Assembly: GCA_964425315.1 (NCBI GenBank)
Contig: CAYRNB010000004.1
Coordinates: forward strand, 1 to 64,000
Direction of reading: 5' to 3'
Length of the DNA: 64,000 nucleotides
Origin: Rhodoblastus sp964425315
Lineage (GTDB): Bacteria; Pseudomonadota; Alphaproteobacteria; Rhizobiales; Beijerinckiaceae
This document shows, piece by piece, positions 1 to 9,163 of the stretch; position 1 is the first letter of the stretch; each line of letters starts with the position of its first letter. The notes beneath the pieces were generated by a model. That model was not told the DNA's origin, searched no databases, and saw only the letters and a program-made list of their open reading frames with translations. A program made the position numbers and the translations under genes.

Positions 1-375
1 CGCGATCCGCGCCTCTTCCGACATGCGGCTCTGGTCCCAGGGCGGATCGAAGACCATTTTCACTTCCACGCCCGCCACGCCCGGCACGGCGGAAACGGCG
101 TTATCCACCCATATCGGCATTTCGCCCGCCACCGGACAGCCTGGCGCGGTCAAGGTCATGTCGATCTTGACGAAGCGGGAATCGTCGATGTCGACGCGGT
201 AGATCAGGCCGAGTTCATAAATGTCGGCTGGAATTTCCGGGTCATAGACGGTTTTTAGCGCCGCGATAATGCCATCCGTGAGCCTTTCGATCTCTTCCGG
301 CGCCAAAACCCCCTCCACCTCGATGTCGGGGCGGTTGGGCTGAAGCTCGCTTTCGGTCATGGCGTGTTCGTTCAT
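1..375 (-). CDS. sufT: SUF-associated DUF59/MIP18-family protein (SufT-like), 3' end cut by window edge
   Basis: About 125 codons are visible, and the stop codon lies beyond the left edge. The protein has the DUF59/MIP18 core: a segment around residues 47-56 reads TVYDPEIPADIYELGLIY, followed by MTLTAPGCPVAGEMP, which carries the conserved cysteine. Proteins of this family help iron-sulfur cluster maturation or delivery, and in alphaproteobacteria they close the SUF operon. It starts 14 bases after the sufS stop on the same strand, so it is almost certainly the operon's next gene. The first ATG gives MNEHAMTESE; the internal ATG at codon 6 is an alternative. The symbol is by position and family and was not tested by phylogeny. 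Confidence 0.85.
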   Translation of the reverse strand, partial: MNEHAMTESELQPNRPDIEVEGVLAPEEIERLTDGIIAALKTVYDPEIPADIYELGLIYRVDIDDSRFVKIDMTLTAPGCPVAGEMPIWVDNAVSAVPGVAGVEVKMVFDPPWDQSRMSEEARIA

Positions 376-389
376 CGCGAATGGTCCGA

Positions 390-1631
390 TCAGGCAAAGA
401 GATGGGCGGCGCGCTCCAAAGCTGCAACAAGAGCGTCCACTTCGGCAAGCGTATTATAGAGGGCGAAAGAGGCGCGGCAGGTGGCGGTGACGCCAAAACG
501 CGTCAGCAGCGGCTGGGCGCAGTGGGTTCCCGCCCGCACCGCCACACCGGAGCGGTCGATGACGGTGGCGATGTCATGGGCGTGCGCGCCCTTGAGTTCG
601 AAGGAGAACAAAGCCCCCTTCCCCGGCGCCGTCCCGATCAGCGTCAGGCCGGGAACGTCCTTGAGCCGCTCGGACGCATAGGCGCAGAGCGCCGCCTCGT
701 GAGCGTGAATGGCGTCGCGGCCGATGCTCTCCATATAATCCAGCGCCGCGCCGAGGCCGACCGCCTGGACGATCGGCGGCGTGCCGGCCTCGAATCTCTG
801 CGGCGGAATCCCGTAAGTGACGTTGTCGAAGGTCACCGTCTCGATCATTTCGCCGCCGCCGGCGAAAGGCGGCAGGCGCTCGAGCCACGGTTTCTTGCCG
901 TAGAGCGCGCCAATGCCGGTCGGGCCGTAAAGCTTGTGGCCGGTGATGACATAGAAATCGACGTCGAGATCGCGCACGTCGACTTGCGCATGGACCGCGC
1001 CCTGCGAGCCGTCCACCAGAACAGGAACGCCGCGCTCGTGCGCCAGACGGATGATTTCCTTGATCGGCGTCACCGTGCCCAAAACATTGGACATATGGGT
1101 GACGGCGACGATCTTGGTCCTGTCGGTCAAGGCCGCGGCGTATTTCTCCAGCGAGAAGGAGCCGTCGTCTTCGACATCGACCCATTTGATCACCGCGCCC
1201 TTGCGTTCGCGCAGAAAATGCCAGGGCACGACATTGGAATGATGCTCCATCACCGAGAGCACGATTTCATCGCCCTCTTCGATATGGGCGAGGCCGAAGG
1301 ACGAGGCGACGAGGTTCAGCGCTTCCGTCGCTCCGCGAGTGAAAATGATTTCCTCGCTCGAAGAGGCGTTGAGAAAGGCCCGGACTTTTTCGCGCGCCCC
1401 CTCGTAAGCGTCAGTCGCGGCGTTGGCGAGGAAATGCAGGCCGCGATGGACGTTGGAATATTCGTGCTCGTAGGCGTGAACGATACGCTCGATCACCGCG
1501 CGCGGCTTTTGCGCCGAGGCGGCGTTGTCGAGATAAACGAGCTGCTTGCCATAGGGCCTTTCCGCCAGAATGGGGAAATCGGCGCGGATCGCCTCGACGT
1601 CATATTTCGGGATTTTTACCGGCTGGTTCAT
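390..1631 (-). CDS. sufS: SufS-type (class II) cysteine desulfurase
   Basis: A PLP enzyme of 413 aa that takes sulfur from cysteine as a persulfide and passes it to the SUF scaffold. Visible signatures are YLDNAASAQKP near the N terminus, SNVHRGLHFLA, FTRGATEALNLVA, the PLP-lysine region VITGHKLYGPTGIGALYG, and the active cysteine loop RAGTHCAQPLL near the C terminus. The single cysteine in a short loop is typical of group II (SufS/CsdA). Its ATG overlaps the sufD stop (ATGA), so the two are translationally coupled. A second cysteine desulfurase of the other class sits at the head of the same operon. Confidence 0.95.
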   Translation of the reverse strand: MNQPVKIPKYDVEAIRADFPILAERPYGKQLVYLDNAASAQKPRAVIERIVHAYEHEYSNVHRGLHFLANAATDAYEGAREKVRAFLNASSSEEIIFTRGATEALNLVASSFGLAHIEEGDEIVLSVMEHHSNVVPWHFLRERKGAVIKWVDVEDDGSFSLEKYAAALTDRTKIVAVTHMSNVLGTVTPIKEIIRLAHERGVPVLVDGSQGAVHAQVDVRDLDVDFYVITGHKLYGPTGIGALYGKKPWLERLPPFAGGGEMIETVTFDNVTYGIPPQRFEAGTPPIVQAVGLGAALDYMESIGRDAIHAHEAALCAYASERLKDVPGLTLIGTAPGKGALFSFELKGAHAHDIATVIDRSGVAVRAGTHCAQPLLTRFGVTATCRASFALYNTLAEVDALVAALERAAHLFA

Positions 1632-2941
1632 GCGAAGACCCCGCCGTGCAAAAGCGCTTTCAGGTCGGCCGACAGCAGGTCGCGCAAGGATTCGTCGCGG
1701 AGAATGTCGAAAGCTTCCCCCGCGAAAGCCTCGACCAGAATGGCCTGCGCCTGCTCTTTCGGGATGCCGCGCGATTCCATGTAGAAAAGCTGGGCGGCAT
1801 CGAGTTTCGAACAGGCGGCGCCATGGCCGCAGGCGACGTCGTCGGCGAAAATTTCCAATTCCGGCTTCGACGACATGGCGGCGTCTTCGGAAAGCAGCAG
1901 GCCGCGACAGAGCATTTTGCCGTCGGTCTTCTGGGCGTGCGGCGGCACGACGATCTTGCCCTGGAAGACGCCGTTCGCCTGCTCCGCCAGCACATATTTG
2001 TAAGTCTCGCGGCTGATGCAGGCCGGCGCGTCATGCGTTACGTTAAGCGTCACGTCGGCGTGCTCCCGCCCCTTGAGGAGAGCGGCGCCGGCGAGATGGA
2101 TTTCCGCCTTTTCGCCGACGCAGGAGACGAAAAGCTGGCGGCGCAGGAAGGACGCGCCGGCGATGAGCGACGCCGCGCGCAATTGCGCTTGCGAAGCGAG
2201 ACGCGCGACAAAAGTCTGCGTCTCGACCGCGGCGCTTCTTTCCGCGCGGCAGGCGTAATCGAGTTCGGATTTTTCGCCGAGCGACAGGAACAGAGCGCTG
2301 TCGCCGAAACCCTCGCCGCCTTCCGCGCGCGTTTCGATCAATGTCGCGCGCGCGCCTTCGCCGAGAATGACGAGATTGCGGGAAAAGCGGCTTTGTCCCG
2401 CCGTCGCGCCACAAAGGGAAACGATTTCGATCGGCTTTTCCAGACGCGCGCCCGCGTCGATCTCGACCGCGACGCCATCGCAGGCAAAAGCGGCGTTAAG
2501 GTCGAGCACCGGGTCCTCGACCGGCCCCGCAAGGCCACGCAGAATTTCAGCGGCGGAATCGTCAGGCGAAAGCGACGACACGTGACGGATTTTCACGCCT
2601 GAAATTTTCGAGAAATCGTCGGAAATCTCCGCGACGAAAAAGCCATCGACCAGGACCAGCTTCAGCGTGTCGCCGCCAAAATTCTCCAGCGCCTTGCGCG
2701 CACTGTCTTTCGAAGCTTCATCCGGCGCGGGGCTGATCGGCGGCGCCTGGCGCAGCTTTGCGCGCAGATCCGTATAGTGCCAGGATTCGACGCGCCGCGT
2801 CGGCAGGCCGGCGCTGGCGAAACGGTCGAACGCCTTTTGCCGCTCAGCCGCCTCGCGCGTCGAAAAACTTTCGCGCGCCAGGGCGAAAGAGCGGAAAAGA
2901 TCCTGCTCGGCCTGGGTAGGAGTGAGAATCGGAGCGCCCAT
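1628..2941 (-). CDS. sufD: Fe-S cluster assembly protein SufD
   Basis: About 437 aa, the usual size of SufD, the paralogue of SufB that completes the SufBCD scaffold complex in the cytosol. The C-terminal beta-helix region is recognisable: segments such as SKPELEIFADDVACGHGA and LFYMESRGIPKEQAQ are the conserved SufB/SufD end, with the ACGHG motif. The ATG at 2941 overlaps the sufC stop (TGATG) and is preferred over an upstream TTG at 2944. It lies between sufC and sufS. Confidence 0.93.
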   Translation of the reverse strand: MGAPILTPTQAEQDLFRSFALARESFSTREAAERQKAFDRFASAGLPTRRVESWHYTDLRAKLRQAPPISPAPDEASKDSARKALENFGGDTLKLVLVDGFFVAEISDDFSKISGVKIRHVSSLSPDDSAAEILRGLAGPVEDPVLDLNAAFACDGVAVEIDAGARLEKPIEIVSLCGATAGQSRFSRNLVILGEGARATLIETRAEGGEGFGDSALFLSLGEKSELDYACRAERSAAVETQTFVARLASQAQLRAASLIAGASFLRRQLFVSCVGEKAEIHLAGAALLKGREHADVTLNVTHDAPACISRETYKYVLAEQANGVFQGKIVVPPHAQKTDGKMLCRGLLLSEDAAMSSKPELEIFADDVACGHGAACSKLDAAQLFYMESRGIPKEQAQAILVEAFAGEAFDILRDESLRDLLSADLKALLHGGVFA

Positions 2942-3690
2942 CAAGCCGCCTCGCTGGCGTAATCGGCATAGCCGCTTTTTTCCAGCTCGAGCGCCAGTTC
3001 CGGCCCGCCGCTTCTGACGATTTTGCCTTGCGACATCACATGCACCACATCCGGCGCGATATAATCGAGCAGACGCTGGTAATGGGTGATGACCAGCAGG
3101 CCGCGCTCCTTCGAGCGCAGGGCGTTTACGCCTTCGGAGCAGACGCGCAGGGCGTCGATGTCGAGGCCTGAGTCCATCTCGTCGAGAATGGCGAAGCGCG
3201 GTTCCAAGAGAGCCATCTGCAGGATTTCCATGCGCTTTTTTTCGCCGCCGGAGAAGCCGAGGTTGACCGGGCGTTTCAGCATGTCCTGCGCAATGTTGAG
3301 CTTCGCCGCAGCCGCGCGTACGCGCTTAATGAAATCCGGCGTCGTAATCTCGTCCTCGCCGCGCGCCTTGCGCTGCGCATTCATCGCCGCTTTCAGAAAG
3401 GTCATGGTGGCGACGCCGGGAATTTCCAGCGGATATTGGAAAGCCAGGAACACGCCGAGCGCGGCGCGTTCGGCCGGGTCCTTCTCCAGAAGATCGACGC
3501 CGTCGAGTTCGATCGACCCTTTCGTCACCTCATAATCCTCGCGGCCGGCGATGACGTAAGAAAGCGTCGATTTGCCGGAGCCGTTCGGCCCCATGATCGC
3601 CGCCACCTGGCCGTCCTCGACCTTGAGCGAGAGGCCGTCGATGATTTTCTTGCCGGCGACGGAGACGTGGAGGTTCTTGATTTCGAGCAT
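2941..3690 (-). CDS. sufC: Fe-S assembly ATPase SufC
   Basis: An ABC-type ATPase of 249 aa that drives conformational change in the SufBCD scaffold. It shows a Walker A motif (GPNGSGKST), the ABC signature (LGFSGGEKKRMEI) and a Walker B motif (FAILDEMDSGLDID), plus the H-loop segment LLVITHYQRLL. I chose the ATG at 3690 because AAGGA lies about 10 bases upstream; a TTG two codons earlier is possible. The gene follows sufB after 42 bases and overlaps sufD. Confidence 0.96.
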   Translation of the reverse strand: MLEIKNLHVSVAGKKIIDGLSLKVEDGQVAAIMGPNGSGKSTLSYVIAGREDYEVTKGSIELDGVDLLEKDPAERAALGVFLAFQYPLEIPGVATMTFLKAAMNAQRKARGEDEITTPDFIKRVRAAAAKLNIAQDMLKRPVNLGFSGGEKKRMEILQMALLEPRFAILDEMDSGLDIDALRVCSEGVNALRSKERGLLVITHYQRLLDYIAPDVVHVMSQGKIVRSGGPELALELEKSGYADYASEAA

Positions 3691-3732
3691 GGTCAATTCC
3701 TTGAAACGGGGCGCGGAAAAGGCGGCGTCGAC

Positions 3733-5214
3733 TTAGCCGACGCTGCCTTCGAGCGAAATAGCGATCAGCTTTTGGGCCTCGACGGCGAATTCCATCGGCA
3801 GTTGCTGCAGCACGTCGCGCACAAAACCGTTGACGATCAGCGCCGTCGCTTCTTCGGCGGACAGGCCGCGCTGCATGCAATAGAAGAGCTGGTCGTCGGA
3901 AATTTTCGACGTCGTCGCCTCATGCTCGAAAACGGCGGAAGCGTTCTTCGCCTCGATATAGGGCACGGTATGGGCGCCGCAGCGATTGCCGATCAGGAGC
4001 GAGTCGCAATTGGTGAAATTGCGCGCGTTGGCCGCCTTGCGATGCGCCGAGATCTGGCCGCGATAGGTATTCTGCGAGTGGCCGGCGGCAATGCCTTTGG
4101 AAATGACGCGGCTCGACGTATTGGCGCCGAGATGCAGCATTTTGGTGCCGGAATCGACCTGCTGATAGCCGTTGGAAATGGCGATCGAATAGAATTCGCC
4201 GCGGGAATGATCGCCGCGCAGAATGCAGGAGGGATATTTCCAGGTGATGGCCGAGCCGGTTTCGACCTGGGTCCAGGAAATTTTTGAATGGGCGCCGCGG
4301 CAATCGCCGCGCTTGGTGACGAAATTGAAAATTCCGCCCCTACCCTCGCTGTCGCCGGGATACCAGTTCTGCACCGTGGAATATTTGATTTCCGCGTCGT
4401 CGAGCGCGACAAGCTCGACCACCGCCGCGTGAAGCTGGTTCTCGTCGCGCTGCGGCGCGGTGCAGCCTTCGAGATAGGAGACGTAGGCGCCCTTGTCGGC
4501 GATGATGAGCGTGCGCTCGAACTGGCCGGTGTTGCGCTCGTTGATGCGGAAATAGGTCGAAAGCTCCATCGGGCAGCGCACGCCCGGCGGCACATAGACG
4601 AAAGAGCCGTCGGAATAGACCGCAGAGTTGAGCGTGGCGAAATAATTGTCGGTCACCGGCACGACCGAGCCGAGATATTTCCGCACCAGTTCGGGATGGG
4701 TCCGCACCGCTTCCGAAATCGGGCAGAAGATCACCCCCGCCTTGGCCAGCTCTTCCTTGAAAGTCGTCGCCACCGAGACGGAATCGAAAACCGCGTCCAC
4801 CGCCACCTTGCGCGCATTGGGGTCGGGCTGCACGCCGGCGAGGATTTCCTGCTCGCGCAGGGGAATGCCGAGCTTTTCATAGGTGCGCAGCAATTCGGGA
4901 TCGACTTCGTCGAGCGATTTCGGGCCCTCGGCCGTCTTCGGCGCGGAATAATAATAGAGGTCCTGGTAATCGATCGGCGGATAGTGCACCCGCGCCCATT
5001 TCGGCTCGGTCATGGTCAGCCAGCGGCGAAAAGCCTCCAGCCGCCACTCGGTGAGCCATTCCGGCTCGTTCTTTTTCGCCGATATGAAGCGGACGATGTC
5101 CTCGTTCAGCCCCTTCGGCGCCTTGTCGGATTCGATATCGGTAATGAAACCGTATTTATAGGCGTCAACGTCAAGCGTCTTGACTTTGTCGACGGTCTCC
5201 TGGACTGCCGCCAT
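3733..5214 (-). CDS. sufB: Fe-S cluster assembly scaffold SufB
   Basis: About 493 aa, the normal length of SufB, on which clusters are assembled with SufC and SufD. Conserved stretches include VYSDGSFVYVPPGVRCP, TLIIADKGAYVSYLEGC, and the C-terminal HEATTSKISDDQLFYCMQRG. The start is the ATG at 5214: GAGGAG lies directly upstream, and the longer reading from a GTG at 5229 would place that ribosome-binding site inside the gene. A 62-base spacer separates it from the upstream cysteine desulfurase gene. Confidence 0.96.
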   Translation of the reverse strand: MAAVQETVDKVKTLDVDAYKYGFITDIESDKAPKGLNEDIVRFISAKKNEPEWLTEWRLEAFRRWLTMTEPKWARVHYPPIDYQDLYYYSAPKTAEGPKSLDEVDPELLRTYEKLGIPLREQEILAGVQPDPNARKVAVDAVFDSVSVATTFKEELAKAGVIFCPISEAVRTHPELVRKYLGSVVPVTDNYFATLNSAVYSDGSFVYVPPGVRCPMELSTYFRINERNTGQFERTLIIADKGAYVSYLEGCTAPQRDENQLHAAVVELVALDDAEIKYSTVQNWYPGDSEGRGGIFNFVTKRGDCRGAHSKISWTQVETGSAITWKYPSCILRGDHSRGEFYSIAISNGYQQVDSGTKMLHLGANTSSRVISKGIAAGHSQNTYRGQISAHRKAANARNFTNCDSLLIGNRCGAHTVPYIEAKNASAVFEHEATTSKISDDQLFYCMQRGLSAEEATALIVNGFVRDVLQQLPMEFAVEAQKLIAISLEGSVG

Positions 5215-5276
5215 CTTTACTCTCCTCACCTAACGCGGGTTCAAGGCCCGCTGGTTGAGTCTATGTTTAAGGCGGA

Positions 5277-6419
5277 TCAGGCGGGTTTTTTCAGCCTTTG
5301 CCGCATCCTGTCCCTCACTTTAGCCAATATTTCCAGAAAACGCACCACCTCTTCCCGATGTGAATTCCAGCCGAGGCTCACCCGCAGGGCCGAACGCGCC
5401 AGATCGTCCGAGACGCCCATGGCGGCGAGCACATGCGACGGGGCGACTTTGCCCGACGAACACGCCGATCCCGAGGAAATCGCCGCGCCCTCCATATCGA
5501 AGGCCGCGACCAGGGTTTCGGCCGAAAGGCCCGGCAAAGCGAACGCGAGCGTATTGGCGACCCGCTCCGCCTCTTGGCCGAATATGGCGGCTTCGGGCGC
5601 AATTTCCAGCAGGCGATCCCGCAAAAAGTCGCGCAATTCCGTAAGACGCGCAGTCTCGGCGGCGCGTTCGGCCTCCGATTCCAGCGCCGCGGCGACAAAT
5701 CCCACGATCGCGGGTGCATTTTCCGTGCCGCCGCGACGGCCGCGCTCCTGGCCGCCGCCTCTAATCAGGGGTTTTTCGGGCAGCAGGTCGCGGCGGGCGT
5801 AGACAAGCGCGCCAGCGCCCTTCGGCCCGCCAAGCTTATGGCTGGAAAGGAACAATATGTCGGAGCAAGTGGCGGCAAAGCCGCATTCGATGCGCCCATA
5901 TGCCTGGACCGCGTCGCAGACCAGGACGCCGCCCGATTCATGGACCCGCTGCGCCGCCTGGGCGACCGGCTGGACCACGCCGGTCTCGTTATTGACCGCC
6001 TGAAGCGCGAGCGCTGCCGGAGCGCCGCCAGCCGCCGCCAGTCTGGCGATGAGGTCGTCGAGGTCCAGCCGCCCCTGCGCGTCGAGAGCAACCATCTCGA
6101 CCTTGTCCGGCGCGAAGCCATGGCCCTGCATGACGCAGGCGTGTTCGCCGGCGCCGACGAGCAGGCGCTCGTCCGCGGCGGCGGGCCGTAAAGCCGTGGC
6201 GGCGGCTTCGGTCGCGCCGGAGACGAAAACGACGAGATCGGGCCTGGTCCCCAGGACGGCGGCGAGTTTCGCCCGCGCGGATTCAATGGCCTCGCGGGCG
6301 GCGCGCCCTTCGGCATGGATGGAAGAGGGATTGCCAAGGTCGAGCGCCTCCAGCATCGCCTGCCGGGCCGAGGGCCGCAGCGGGGCGGTGGCGTTGTAAT
6401 CGAAATAAATGCGACTCAT
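5277..6419 (-). CDS. Class I (NifS/IscS-like) cysteine desulfurase at head of SUF operon
   Basis: A PLP-dependent cysteine desulfurase of 380 aa. Signatures are IYFDYNATAPLRP at the start, VFVSGATEAAATAL, ALQAVNNETGVVQP, the PLP-lysine motif LSSHKLGGPKGAGAL, and the active-site loop ISSGSACSSGKVAPSHV, typical of class I NifS/IscS enzymes. SufS downstream is class II, so the operon has one enzyme of each class. Alphaproteobacterial SUF operons often start with iscR and an IscS-like gene; no iscR is present here, because upstream lies a divergent decarboxylase only 41 bases away. Confidence 0.9.
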   Translation of the reverse strand: MSRIYFDYNATAPLRPSARQAMLEALDLGNPSSIHAEGRAAREAIESARAKLAAVLGTRPDLVVFVSGATEAAATALRPAAADERLLVGAGEHACVMQGHGFAPDKVEMVALDAQGRLDLDDLIARLAAAGGAPAALALQAVNNETGVVQPVAQAAQRVHESGGVLVCDAVQAYGRIECGFAATCSDILFLSSHKLGGPKGAGALVYARRDLLPEKPLIRGGGQERGRRGGTENAPAIVGFVAAALESEAERAAETARLTELRDFLRDRLLEIAPEAAIFGQEAERVANTLAFALPGLSAETLVAAFDMEGAAISSGSACSSGKVAPSHVLAAMGVSDDLARSALRVSLGWNSHREEVVRFLEILAKVRDRMRQRLKKPA

Positions 6420-6460
6420 GGCATAAGGGGTTCCCGCCCGCGCGCTGAAAGTTTCCCTAT

Positions 6461-7927
6461 ATGGCGCGCGAAGACAGGCTGTTCAACGCGGAATCGACCA
6501 TGGACGCGACGCCGGGCTCGCTCGACCCCGAAGATTGGGAGGAATTCCGCCGCCTGAGCCATCGGGCGCTCGACGAGATGATCGACGATCTCAAGAGCCT
6601 GCGCCAGCGCCCGGTCTGGATCGAGACGCCGGAAGAAGTCAAGAGCCGGCTGGCCGGCGCGCCGCCGCGCGAGGGCGTCGGCTTGGAAACGGCGCTGGCG
6701 CAATTCGCATCCGACATCAAGCCTTATGTCGTCGGCAATCGCCATCCCGCCTTTTTCGGCTGGGCGCATGGGGCCGGAACGCCGGCCGGCATGGCGGCGG
6801 AAATGCTCGCCGCCGGGCTCAACGCCAATTGCGGCGGCCGCAATCATGTCGGCGTCGAACTGGAGCGGCGCCTCGCCGCCGGGATGGCGGAATTGTTCGG
6901 CTTTCCCCAAAACGCTTCCGGCCTGCTGGTCACCGGAACGTCCATGGCCAACTTTTTGGGCGTTCTGATCGCCCGCACCGCCTTTCTCGGCCAGGACGTC
7001 CGGACGAAAGGCATTGGCGATGAAAAGCTTTGCGCCTACGCCTCGATCGAGGCGCATGGCTGCGTCGCCCAGGCCATGGATATGGCGGGCTTCGGCTCGG
7101 GCGCTTTGAGAAAAATCGCCTGCGATGCCGACGGCCGCATGGACCTTGCCGCGCTGCAAGGCCGGATCGCCGCCGACCGCGCCGCCGGCGCCAGGCCGTT
7201 CCTGGTCGTCGCCTCGGCGGGAACGGTCAATTTTGGCGCATTCGATCCGCTGGACGAGCTTGCGGAGGTGGCGGCGGCGGAAAATCTCTGGCTGCATGTG
7301 GACGGCGCCTTCGGCGCCCTGGGCGTTTTTTCGGAAAAGCTCAAGCCGCTGCTCGCGGGAATCGAAAAAGCCCATTCCATCGCCTTCGATTTCCACAAAT
7401 GGGCGCATGTCCCTTACGACGCCGGCTTTATTCTCGTGCGCGACGGCGAGGCGCAGCGCAAAACCTTCGCCAATCCGGCCGCCTATCTGACCCGCGCGGA
7501 AAAGGGGCTCGCCAGGGGCGACATCTGGCCTTGCGATCTCGGGCCGGATCTCTCGCGCGGCTTTCGCGCGCTAAAGGTGTGGATGACCCTGCAGATTTTC
7601 GGCACGCGCGCTCTGGGTGAAGCCATGGAGGGCAATTGCGCCGCCGCCCGGCATCTTGCCGCGCTGATCGAGGCGTCGCAGAGCTTTCGGATGGTCGCAC
7701 CGGTTCCGCTCAATATCGTCTGTTTCAGCCTGAGGAGCGAGGATTGCGACGCCCGTAACCGGCGCCTGGTCGAGGCTTTGCATGAATACGGCCTCGCCGC
7801 GCCCTCGCTGACGCTGATCGGCGGCCGGACAGCGATCCGCTGCGCCATTTTCAATCACCGCACGACTTTGGAGGACGTTGCGCTTTTTTTTCGCCAGGCG
7901 CAGGAACTGGCGGCGGAATTAGATTGA
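6461..7927 (+). CDS. Group II PLP-dependent amino acid decarboxylase
   Basis: About 488 aa with the fold of aromatic amino acid/glutamate/histidine decarboxylases (PF00282). Visible are CGGRNHVGVELERRLA, a glycine-rich LLVTGTSMANFLG, the aspartate motif LHVDGAFGALGVF that contacts the PLP ring nitrogen, and the Schiff-base lysine in AFDFHKWAHVPYDAG. The substrate cannot be told from sequence. The start is uncertain: an ATG at 6461 or the ATG at 6500 (MDATPGSLDPE), neither with a strong ribosome-binding site. It diverges from the SUF operon, so the two promoters must overlap or lie inside the genes. Confidence 0.88.
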   Translation: MAREDRLFNAESTMDATPGSLDPEDWEEFRRLSHRALDEMIDDLKSLRQRPVWIETPEEVKSRLAGAPPREGVGLETALAQFASDIKPYVVGNRHPAFFGWAHGAGTPAGMAAEMLAAGLNANCGGRNHVGVELERRLAAGMAELFGFPQNASGLLVTGTSMANFLGVLIARTAFLGQDVRTKGIGDEKLCAYASIEAHGCVAQAMDMAGFGSGALRKIACDADGRMDLAALQGRIAADRAAGARPFLVVASAGTVNFGAFDPLDELAEVAAAENLWLHVDGAFGALGVFSEKLKPLLAGIEKAHSIAFDFHKWAHVPYDAGFILVRDGEAQRKTFANPAAYLTRAEKGLARGDIWPCDLGPDLSRGFRALKVWMTLQIFGTRALGEAMEGNCAAARHLAALIEASQSFRMVAPVPLNIVCFSLRSEDCDARNRRLVEALHEYGLAAPSLTLIGGRTAIRCAIFNHRTTLEDVALFFRQAQELAAELD

Positions 7928-8051
7928 GGAAAGCGTTTTCCCGACGCGTTGAGCGATTTTCTTAAATATTTGGGCGCGCTCGACCCCCCGCTTGCCGAAC
8001 GCGCCCTTCAATGTGCCGCCTGTCGTAAGAGGCCGCTTGTCTCCAGCAGCT

Positions 8052-8240
8052 TCAATACCTGATGAAGATATGCCGGAACAAGTCAAATCCGGTCGCCCAG
8101 TGGCATCCGACGTCGAAGACCATGATCGCAAAAATCGCCGTCGCCGTGGCGCGCATGTAGAAATGCACTTTGGCGATGAACTCATCGCGCCTGCGCAGCG
8201 CTATCGTGTGATCCTCGAAATTTAGTGCGAACCGACCCAT
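8052..8240 (-). CDS. Small hypothetical single-span membrane protein
   Basis: 62 aa, not recognised. The ATG at 8240 has AAGGAG at good spacing. The N-terminal half is hydrophilic (RRRDEFIAKVHF). It is followed by one likely membrane span (ATAIFAIMVFDVGCHWATGF) and a short basic tail. It stands alone between the decarboxylase and bluB on the minus strand. The ribosome-binding site and clear polarity favour a real gene, but I see no family signature. Confidence 0.45.
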   Translation of the reverse strand: MGRFALNFEDHTIALRRRDEFIAKVHFYMRATATAIFAIMVFDVGCHWATGFDLFRHIFIRY

Positions 8241-8518
8241 CGCTTGCTCTCCTTGCCATTCTTGATTGCTGTTAGGCTTGTTTAACCGCGTCGCGTGCAA
8301 CGCTTCAATCTCTTGTTAAGCCAATTCATTGTCCTCAGATGTTACTTTTTCGTTAAACAAAACTATATCTCTTGAGTAACCGGCCTAAATAACCGCCATT
8401 CACAGTATTATTTATGAGCGTATTAAGCTTTATGGCGCGATTGTGGAATGTAATATTAGGTATTTTACATAAATTTCATCGAAATATGGCGTGGAAAGCG
8501 GCGGTTGACGCTGCGCCC
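8241..8518. other. AT-rich intergenic stretch
   Basis: Between the small membrane ORF and the end of bluB. The part from about 8330 to 8480 is strikingly AT-rich for this chromosome and holds several TTAA half-sites but no paired TTAA-N7-TTAA. It probably contains the promoter of the small minus-strand ORF. A plus-strand reading starting at 8414 merely runs on antisense to bluB and was not called. Confidence 0.5.
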
Positions 8519-9163
8519 TCACACGACAATCACCCGCCGCCCGGCGGCGGCGCGGTCCTGCCAACCGCAACGAACGAGTTCGGGGTCGATATGTTCTTCC
8601 TGTGGCCAGCCGAGGCAGAGATAGGCGATGAATTTGAACGAATCCGGCGCGCCGAGCGCGCCGCCGACCGCGGCGGGATCGAGAATGGAAAGCCAGCCGA
8701 GGCCGAGCCCGGCCGCCCGCGCCGCAAGCCAAAAGCCGGCGATCATGCCGACCACGGAATAATCGAGCGTCTCCGGCATGGTGCGCTTACCGAGCCCGTG
8801 CCCCTGTTCGGTCTCATGATCGCAAAAAACCGCGAACTGCACCGGCGCCGCCTCCAATCCTTCGAGCTTGAGCCGTGCATAAAGGGCCTTGCGCTCATCG
8901 GCCTGGGTGGCGAGCGCCTCGGCGTTGCACTGGCGGAAATTTGCTCGGATCTCCTCGCGCTTCTCCGCGCTTTGGACCCTTATGAACCGCCAGGGCTGGC
9001 TGTTGCCGACGGAAGGCGCGATCTGGGCGAGATCGAGCAGCGATTCAAGCAAGTCCTCCGGCACGGGATCGCGGCGAAAACGCCGCACGTCGCGCCGCCA
9101 GCGCATGAGTTCGGCGAGGCGCTCACGGAACGGCGGGTCGAATACAGGCTTGGACGCGCTCAT
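8519..9163 (-). CDS. bluB: 5,6-dimethylbenzimidazole synthase BluB
   Basis: A flavin-destructase of the nitroreductase fold, 214 aa, that converts reduced FMN into dimethylbenzimidazole, the lower ligand of cobalamin. Family features are RWRRDVRRFRRDPVPE (phosphate-binding arginines), LLDLAQIAPSVGNSQPWRF, and the C-terminal FIAYLCLGWPQEEHIDPEL. The ATG at 9163 overlaps the cobB stop (ATGA) and has GGAGG five bases upstream; a longer reading to 9181 is less likely. Coupling to cobB supports a cobalamin role rather than a general nitroreductase. Confidence 0.92.
   Translation of the reverse strand: MSASKPVFDPPFRERLAELMRWRRDVRRFRRDPVPEDLLESLLDLAQIAPSVGNSQPWRFIRVQSAEKREEIRANFRQCNAEALATQADERKALYARLKLEGLEAAPVQFAVFCDHETEQGHGLGKRTMPETLDYSVVGMIAGFWLAARAAGLGLGWLSILDPAAVGGALGAPDSFKFIAYLCLGWPQEEHIDPELVRCGWQDRAAAGRRVIVV

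Noticed and set aside
381..1784. Long plus-strand open frame antisense to sufS and other long antisense frames across the whole window
   Set aside because: At this GC content stop codons are rare on the antisense strand. These frames lack start signals and family motifs, and they overlap well-supported genes.
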